Shown here: positions 56,967 to 64,000 of the stretch, piece by piece
How positions within the stretch are numbered: the stretch's first letter is position 1
How the letters are laid out: every line of letters begins with the position of its first letter
Assembly: GCF_000208745.1 (NCBI RefSeq)
Contig: NC_030850.1
Coordinates: 2,925,800-2,989,799, forward strand
Direction: 5' to 3'
Length of the DNA stretch: 64,000 nt
Source: Theobroma cacao
Lineage: Eukaryota; Streptophyta; Magnoliopsida; Malvales; Malvaceae
Notes under the pieces: generated by a model
Told to the model about the DNA's origin: nothing
The model's database searches: none
What the model saw: only the letters and a program-made list of their open reading frames with translations
Translations under genes and position numbers: made by a program

Positions 56967-58360
56967 TGTTGCTGTGTTTGGATTTGCTTTGTTTTAGTTG
57001 TAGGTTTGTTTTCTCATATCCCTTTTGTTTATTGCCTTGGGAAGGAAAGGAAGTAGAATTAGTAGCAGCAGCAGCAGCTGTATTTGGGTACTGGGAAGTC
57101 AGAGAGAGTCACGTGAAGGTGGGGAATGGAGGAATTTTGATGTTGGCAGATTATTGTTCTACTTCTACCCTTCTCTACCCCAATCACCAGCGCGTGTTCT
57201 CCCTTCAAACTTTCAAATTATTTTTTTGGGTATATACCAGAATAGGAAGTAATGGGTGGGAAGTAGGGACCCAGATGCATACATTATATTTTTCTGTTGG
57301 TACTAAAATAAATAGTGGAAGTTGTTGGGTGGTATATGATATCCAAGCCCATTAATTGACACATTCAAAAGAAAACAAGAAGAGAGACATTTAAGCGATT
57401 CTGTTCTTTATTTGGTAGTGACTTAAATGTTTAATTTTTTTTAATTGCTCCCTGTCAAAGAAGCATATCAAAATTTAGCTAAAGAAACAACGACATTGAA
57501 TACTATATTTTATATTTGACAAAATTCATTTTTATTAAGTTTTAGATTCTTTAATGTTGCATAATACTCTCTTTGTTTCTTTTTTTTTTTTTGGTCTATC
57601 TTTCTTTCTTGGAATGTCTTTGAGTGACCTCATTTTTTATTTTTTTTAGACATTTAATATTCTTACTTTTTCTACATTATAAATTTTTTTAATGATTTTT
57701 TTACATTTTCATATTAAAAAGTATTGAACATCTATATTATATTTCTTTTCAAATTTTAATATAAAATATATCAAAAGTTAAATTATTTTCTTAATCTCTA
57801 TGAAAATAATAAAGACATTAAAAAAGAGATGGAATGAGTATTATAATGTACTTTTAATATCTTAGCTCTAAATAACTAAAATTTTCCAAAAAAATATGTG
57901 AAAAATATTAAAATTTGAGATGTACTACTATTTTTAGAAAGTAAAAAAGTTTTTTTGTTTTTTGAATACTCAAAATAAATGAAACTACAACAGTCAGATT
58001 CCGTACAATAACAGTGTAATTAATGTATACTCCGGTCCACAAAATAAATCAGAGTAGAAAAATAGTCAGCCGAAATTAATGAGAGGGCTAATCACGCGCC
58101 GTTCGGAGAGCGTAGGCACTTGTTGATTGCATGGAAACCCACTGGGATAAACCAGGACAAGCGTTCGAGTCTTTTGAGTCGGGATGAAGTCAAACGATAG
58201 TCAAACAAAATAAGCAGCTTTCAAATTGGTTGGCCCGTGAGTCCGACGAGCCGAGCCACCCTAGGGGCTAAGGCCCTGAGCCTGACGTTGCAACGGTTAG
58301 GCAACGTGAAAAGAGCCAGCTAATTTAGCTATGGTTTCATGATTGAGAAAAAGTGGCTTG

Positions 58361-58395
58361 TATTATTATTATTATTATTATTGTTGTTATTATTG
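58361..58395. repeat. ATT trinucleotide microsatellite
   Basis: TATTATT units run with two GTT interruptions near the right end. The short frame across it encodes only Leu or Tyr runs and is not a gene. Confidence 0.85.
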
Positions 58396-60876
58396 CATTT
58401 ACCCCCATGCAATAATGAGACATTATTTATTTTTAGCTTTAAGCAAAATTTTAAGACAAAGTTCTTTTTCATTTTCTTATTTTTGGTGTGCTACTCATTA
58501 CTTGGATTTACATCATCAATTCAACCCTACAAGTATATGTAACTAGTGGTTATCAATCTATTATTATTATGTTTTTATATACACTAATTAATTATTTCAT
58601 ACTTACATCATAACATCTTTGATACTTTCAATTCATTGTTGATCAATTTCTCTATCATAACATCTTTTTATGGTGCAACAAAAAGAATTAGTATTTAATT
58701 AAAGAATGGATATAAAGTTAAGCTCTTTAGTCTTGTTTGTTTGAAGTAGTGCCATGAATTATTGTAAGCTGTTTGGCCTATTGAAATGTTGTTAGAAGGA
58801 AAAGGTTGCTTTGAAGAGTTTAATTTGCTGCATTTGGTTTATATATATATATATATGTTGAATGGTCCAGTTCCCCATGCATGCATGTAAAATATATTGC
58901 AGTTTAAGTTATATTATTTGTAGCTCTATATATATATTGAATGGTCAGTGAACCCTTTGAAAGAGCATAAAAAGTGATAGTGCTTTGGAATTCTTTTTTT
59001 TTTTCTTCTTTTATAATTTAGAGTGCTTTTAAAGTTTTTACCTCCAAATGTTAACCAAATAAACAAGGGAAAAAACACTTTGAAATGGGTTTTAAAGTAA
59101 CCCACTTCTTAAAAAGGGTGAAAACTTGCTTTGCAGGCGTAAAAATGTAAAAAAGAAATTCCAAGTCTTCAATCATCTTTGATGATGCCATGGTGCCCAC
59201 AATAGATCAATATAAACTTGTGAAATAAAGTAATACTAATAATTTGATTGTTGATGAATGATGATACTAAAGTAATCAAATCCCCCACTGATTATTTCCT
59301 CCAAACTCAGCCATGCTTGTTGACAGGAAACCTTTCTGAATTATAAAAAAAAAAATTCATGCTTCCGCAGCCTCCATGTTGTCTCCACTAGCAGTAAGTT
59401 GGGTGAATCGCAATGGGTTGTTTTTTTTTTCTTTTGGGTTAAATTGACAATATATTGCATTAATATTCATCATTCAAAGGATATCTTCCCCTTACCTTTT
59501 TGAAAATCCCATCCCATCTGCCCCATCTTTCTAAGCTAATGCACTTGAAACAGGTGCCTTTCTTATCACAATCAAGACCCCTATGCTGTTTCCTCTTTTG
59601 CTTGTTCTCTTTTTAATCTTTCACTCTATTTTTTTTTCTCTTTGCTCCATCTCAGTAAGGAAAGATTGATGCTTTCTTGACCAAAGAGTGAACGTTACCG
59701 ATCCACAAAGGTCATGTCAGTGTTGTTTTTTCATGCGAATTATAGTGGTAATTGGGCCATAGCTCAAAGCCTCCCCTTTTTCCCACTCAACTTGAAATTT
59801 TCTTGCGCTTTAGCCAAAAAGCATAGGGGATTGTCTTTGTTGTGTTTAGCATCTCTTCATTTTTTCACTTGAAAAGCCAAGCTTTATGTTCGTGTTGCTA
59901 CTGTCATGAGCAGGACACGAGACTGAACAGTAAAAGAAAAGAGCCAGATTTTCTGACGGTGAGACCCAGGAAAACACTTGGGTAGGTAACTAGAGGGGGC
60001 TCAGTCAATGGACCACGCCCAAACTGATTTGTTCAGGGCTTCATATTCTTGTCTTTGCAATCCAAAAGAAAAAACACAAGTTCATAAACATAAAGCCAAT
60101 GGCCGGCTTTACCTGTCTCATTTTTGGGCCATTCTAAGGATTGACAGCCCCTCCTTGTAACGTCGTTTGAAAGGAAAATTTCAGACAATGCTCTATTATT
60201 TTTCAAGTTATTTGATAATCTGGCCTGTTAACTAGTCAAGCTGTTGAGCCATTGTGGCATAATTCCAATGCACCTCTGCAATACTGCATGTACAAAATGA
60301 TCTGGAATAAGAAATAGGAACCAAAACCTGGTGGGTGGTATTGGGGTTTCAAGCTTGACGGATTGGGTTGGTGGGGTGTCCAAAAATAGGTCTACTCCAA
60401 AATCAGGCTCACATTGTTCTTGATATTATCCCGTGAACTTTTCTACAAATCCAATTTAACTGAATTACTCCCATATCCAGATCAGCTGAATTTGGCATGG
60501 AAAAATATGGGCTATAAATAATACTTTGTTCATATAACTTTAAGCCAGACATTAGTCAATCTGAAGGCATATATAAAACCAGCATGCTAGTTTGTTGACG
60601 GCAGAATCAATACAAAAAAAGCCCACTTAATCTTGTTTATAATGATGCGAATTTGGCATAACCCTAACTCCCAAGGCCATGTTTCTGCCAATGGGAATCT
60701 GCAGCAGGTGAATGGTCGCCTTCGATGGTAACTAATTATTTAAGAAATCGTATATTTTTAAAAAGGTTACGTGAGAACTAAACCTGAAATTGTGAAGCAA
60801 AAGCGACTTTTGGCTTGTAATTAGTTATGGGGTCGCTACAAGAGTTCCGTCTACCTTCCGCCCCACCGGCCCCTGG

Positions 60877-60883
60877 ACCAACC
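60877..60883 (+). promoter_or_regulatory. AC-II / SMRE-type wall-regulator site (distal)
   Basis: ACCAACC, about 370 bases before the IRX15-like ATG. It matches the AC-II element and the consensus ACC(A/T)A(A/C)(T/C) bound by MYB46/MYB83-type secondary-wall regulators. Confidence 0.45.
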
Positions 60884-60981
60884 ACTCTGCTCTCAAGACC
60901 ACAACAAATTTGGGATCAGGTTTTCACCATTCGTCAACAAAAATAATCATCACTACCCAATAAGATTTGCATGGAATCAAA

Positions 60982-60988
60982 ACCAACC
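60982..60988 (+). promoter_or_regulatory. AC-II / SMRE-type wall-regulator site (proximal)
   Basis: A second ACCAACC, about 265 bases before the IRX15-like ATG and 105 bases from the first copy in the same orientation. Paired sites upstream of a xylan gene make a regulatory role plausible. Confidence 0.5.
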
Positions 60989-61250
60989 AATTTAAAAAAT
61001 ATAACTAAATTATTTTCCCTGAGGTTTAATTTGGTTTCTAGAATATTATTAGGTTGTCTGTAGTGTCACTTCATGTTGGCTAATCCTTTATTGCTTCAAC
61101 CTTCTGTGTATCCTTCTTTAAATCAAACCCCATTTTATCTCTGTTCTCTCAGGAGTCAAAATCTTCTCTTACGTTTGCAAGAGAGGAGGAAGAAACGGTC
61201 CTAAAAGAATTCTTGCTTTTCTCTAGAGAAAGAAAAAGAAAGAGAAAGAA

Positions 61251-62198
61251 ATGAAGAACAGTAACGGTAACACCAAGCTAATCCTCCTCCATCCCTATAT
61301 CCAAAAACAAGGAAGCTCTAATAGATTATGGCTCCTTGCCTTCATTTCCTTCTTTACCATTGCTTTCCTTCTCACCCTTATATACACCAGAGAGTCAATT
61401 TCCGGTAAAACCACAGCCACAAGCACAACCGTGACAGGCCCCAGCTCTGCTGTCTCTGCCTTTGGCGGTGCACCGTTGCCAACAAATGTCATCAACACCC
61501 TTCTCCATTATGCTTCGAAATCCAATGACAGTTTCCACATGACATACTCCGAGCTCAAGCCAATCTCTGACGTCCTGCGCAAATGCTCCTCTCCTTGCAA
61601 TTTCCTTGTCTTTGGCCTAACACAAGAAACCCTTCTCTGGAAGGCATTGAACCACAATGGCCGCACAGTTTTCATCGATGAAAACCGCTACTACGCTGCT
61701 TATTTCGAAGAGATACACCCTGAAATCGACGCCTTCGATGTCCAATACACGACCAAGATAAGTGAAACGAGAGAGCTTATAGCATCTGCCAAGGAACAGA
61801 TTCGCAACGAATGTAGGCCTGTCCAAAACCTGTTGTTCTCAGAATGCAAGCTTGGGATTAATGATTTGCCTAACCATGTTTATGAAGTTGATTGGGATGT
61901 GATATTGATTGATGGGCCAAGAGGAGATGGACCCGAAGGACCTGGAAGGATGCAGCCAATCTTCACCTCCGGAGTGCTAGCAAGAAGCAAAAAAGGGGGC
62001 AACACCAAGACTCACATATTCGTTCATGATTATTACAGAGATGTGGAGCAGATGTCTGGGGATGAGTTTTTGTGCAAGGAAAACTTGGTGGAACACAATG
62101 ATACGCTTGCACATTTCGTGGTGGAAAGAATGGAAGAGAACAGCTTCCAGTATTGTCGCAGCAAGAATAATACATCAACAAAAGCTTCATCCTCCTAG
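61251..62198 (+). CDS. IRX15-L: DUF579 xylan-biosynthesis protein IRX15/IRX15-LIKE
   Basis: Golgi protein of the DUF579 family needed for normal xylan chain length in secondary walls; Arabidopsis irx15 irx15-l double mutants have irregular xylem. The gene is intronless and encodes 315 aa, the family's length. The N-terminus is short and cytosolic (MKNSNGNTKLILLHPYIQKQ); a signal-anchor helix at about 25-46 (LLAFISFFTIAFLLTLIYT) makes it a type II membrane protein. A Thr/Ser-rich stem follows (50-70). The DUF579 domain fills about 85-305: LHYASKSNDSFHMTYSEL, CNFLVFGLTQETLLWKALN, FIDENRYYAAYFEEIHPEI, VDWDVILIDGPRGDGPEGPG and HIFVHDYYRDVEQMSGDEFL. Relatives GXM1-3 are glucuronoxylan methyltransferases, but this one has the IRX15-type N-terminus (NTKLIL-HPYIQKQ) and WLLAF anchor. 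The ATG chosen is the first in frame and matches the IRX15 start. Upstream AC-type sites suggest MYB46-class control. Adjacent to the receptor pseudokinase as in Arabidopsis. Confidence 0.95.
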   Translation: MKNSNGNTKLILLHPYIQKQGSSNRLWLLAFISFFTIAFLLTLIYTRESISGKTTATSTTVTGPSSAVSAFGGAPLPTNVINTLLHYASKSNDSFHMTYSELKPISDVLRKCSSPCNFLVFGLTQETLLWKALNHNGRTVFIDENRYYAAYFEEIHPEIDAFDVQYTTKISETRELIASAKEQIRNECRPVQNLLFSECKLGINDLPNHVYEVDWDVILIDGPRGDGPEGPGRMQPIFTSGVLARSKKGGNTKTHIFVHDYYRDVEQMSGDEFLCKENLVEHNDTLAHFVVERMEENSFQYCRSKNNTSTKASSS

Positions 62199-63265
62199 TT
62201 ATTACTTATCAAAGTTCATAAAGATCATCATATACAGTCCCAAGGGGTCAACAAATGGTATAAAGAGGTGAATATGGATTATTTATCATCATTTCAAATT
62301 TGTCTAGATCGACCTTTGTTCATGGGGGTGGGGTGTGTGTGTAAAAAATAATTTTTTTTTTTTGGCAATGCAAAATGTAAGTTCATTGAATCAGAAGTTC
62401 CAGCACTTCAAATTCTCATTATTTTAAATTCTTCCCCTTGTTCATTTTTGGGTTAACGTCAGAGCAGATGAGCTCTCACAATCAAATTGTGAACAGTTTT
62501 ATACTTATCAGTCTATTAAATTCCACATTGGTTGAATTTATAGAGTTTTTAATAACGTAAAGAGAAAGCAAAGTAGGGCCCTGGTGACCCATTTAAATGA
62601 AGGACGGCAAGCCCGAGAAATAGGGTTTCAATGAAGAAACACCGACTCCCAGAAGGTGACTGATGGAATTGAGACTCAGATTGACTGTAGGCAGAAGATA
62701 ATTTAGCACATTTCAGCAGTCTCTCACCCTCCACGATGACGTGTTGAAATGCTAATCCAATTTGAAAGGTTACTGGAAAAACAAAGGCAAAATCTCCTAG
62801 TATTATGCTGTTTCCACTTCAAAACTTTGTTCAGGTCAATTCACTCTTGTAATTGACTGTCTAATGTCCATCATGCACCTAAGAGCTACTGGTGAAAATT
62901 ATAGTATATCTTTTTTAGCTTGTACATTGATATGTTTTTGAAGTGAGCTTATCATCCTACAAGGAAAAAAAAATCAATAACTCCAAAGACAAAAAGCTAT
63001 AAAATTTTGTACTATTTGCATTTAGAACACATTGACATTGGTAAAGACCAGGAATGCAAGTAGTTGAGCTTGACTGGTTAGTGACTAACGTTGGGATTTT
63101 CTTCTGGCTCATAGTTAAGTACTCTTTTATGAGATTCTCTCATTCTCGAGTCTTAGATCAAAATTACACACACACACACACATATATTATATATATATAT
63201 ATTATATTATATAATATATATATATATAATATATATATATATAGTAATAATAACTTTTATTTATN

Positions 63266-63333
<68 letters not shown>

Positions 63334-64000
63334 ATAACATACAACATTTTCTATATAGTTATATGTACATGCCTTAGTTTATTAGTGAGACCTATATTTT
63401 TTAGTGTGCGTACATTGACCTAATTAATTACACATGTTAATGCTTTAATTTATTTGTGAGATGTTTATTTAATTGTGATTTTGGTAAATTGCCATACGTT
63501 TTTTTCTTTTATAAAAATGTCAACTCCAAAAATGTTTGAAAGTGATTGACCTAAATACCCCTATTTATATCAATCAATTTATATTAATTAAATTAACTAA
63601 TCTAAAAGTAGTTTTTTTTTTCTTAAATTAACAAATCTAAAAATAGTTGACCTAAAATATCGTAATTAAATTAATTACAAATTTACAGCTATTTTATTTT
63701 TAAATTTTTTTTGTTAACGATAGTGGTAGTAAAATGTGAGGTAAAACCCAAAAAGCCACTTAAAATACTTTAAAAGGATATTTTGATCTTTTTTATTGCA
63801 AAATGATATTTTTAGTCCCTATTGTTAACATCGTTAGTCAACAATTAAAAAAAATAATACTTAAAACTAAATAAATAGTTTAAGATACAAATGTCTTATT
63901 AAAAAAAATCTACTTATATTCTTTTCCAAAACTTAATAAAATTTATTGTAATATTTAATAAAATTAAATATTTAACGGAGAAGAAAAAAAAACTTTATCT
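62199..64000. other. Right-edge intergenic region with a long AT microsatellite
   Basis: It begins with the 3' UTR of the IRX15-like gene. A CA run at about 63165-63181 passes into a long AT array at 63182-63330. The remainder is AT-rich with A- and T-runs. No gene is recognised to the window end. Confidence 0.55.
63165..63330. repeat. Compound CA/AT microsatellite with one undetermined base
   Basis: A CA run, several interrupted AT blocks, then a perfect alternating AT run. Base 63265 is an n, so the array length in the assembly is uncertain. Frames across it only encode Tyr/Ile runs. Confidence 0.9.

Larger units (their letters stand above)
56967..61250. other. 4.3-kb intergenic region between divergent receptor and IRX15-like genes
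   Basis: The receptor promoter is at the left and the IRX15-like promoter at the right. An AGC/GCA run lies at about 57061-57076 in the receptor leader. A GC-richer island at about 58080-58320, unlike its AT-rich surroundings, is followed by an ATT microsatellite at 58361-58395. No coding frame is supported. Confidence 0.5.

Noticed and set aside
58225..58300. Possible hammerhead-ribozyme-like words (GTCCGACGAG, CTGAGCCTGACG)
   Set aside because: The invariant CUGAUGA...GAAA core is not present in the needed order, so no ribozyme fold can be supported.

Overview
This window is nuclear genomic DNA from a flowering plant, most likely a eudicot. The genes are split by GT-AG introns (up to 24 in one gene), intergenic DNA is long and AT-rich with many simple repeats, and every recognised product is plant-type: a DREB A-5/DEAR factor, a DUF579 xylan protein, a KIN-4 kinesin and a chloroplast CBSX protein. 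The species cannot be read from the sequence. One undetermined base (n) lies at 63265 inside a long AT microsatellite.

Layout: 1-9649 is intergenic. A cytoplasmic poly(A)-binding protein gene (9 exons, minus) occupies 10662-15139, with a short unexplained ORF (9650-9919) behind its 3' end. A chloroplast CBSX protein (8 exons, plus) runs 18452-22178. A single-exon DEAR-type ERF repressor (minus) is at 23986-24510. After about 5 kb without a gene come a two-RRM RNA-binding protein (10 exons, minus, 29748-33279) and the SUMO E2 enzyme SCE1 (5 exons, minus, 34257-37085). A further 6 kb gap, which contains a diverged ~411-bp tandem duplication, leads to a KIN-4 kinesin (25 exons, plus, 43048-52867). 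It is convergent with an LRR receptor pseudokinase (2 exons, minus, 54458-56966). The last gene is an intronless IRX15/IRX15-L-type xylan gene (plus, 61251-62198). All eight coding models were assembled by hand from exon/intron junctions, and each closes in frame at the expected family length.

The genes do not form an operon. Their order is nevertheless informative: from memory of Arabidopsis locus numbers, PAB-CBSX-DEAR and DEAR-KIN4-RLK-IRX15 neighbours are scattered over several duplicated Arabidopsis blocks but sit together here, as if the window preserves an older, less fractionated arrangement. Three right-hand neighbours (KIN-4, receptor pseudokinase, IRX15-like) include two that act in wall deposition. 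PABP, the RRM protein and SCE1 are housekeeping regulators of mRNA and of protein SUMOylation.

The most interesting signals are at the level of RNA. The PABP leader is A-rich, fitting autoregulation. One PABP intron is an open, in-frame 93-nt exitron-like segment. Retention of the last kinesin intron would swap a basic Trp-rich tail for an acidic one. There is a NAGNAG acceptor in the kinesin gene and a candidate 37-nt poison exon in the RRM gene. No phage, CRISPR array or clearly intact transposon was seen, and I found no convincing new multi-gene system.
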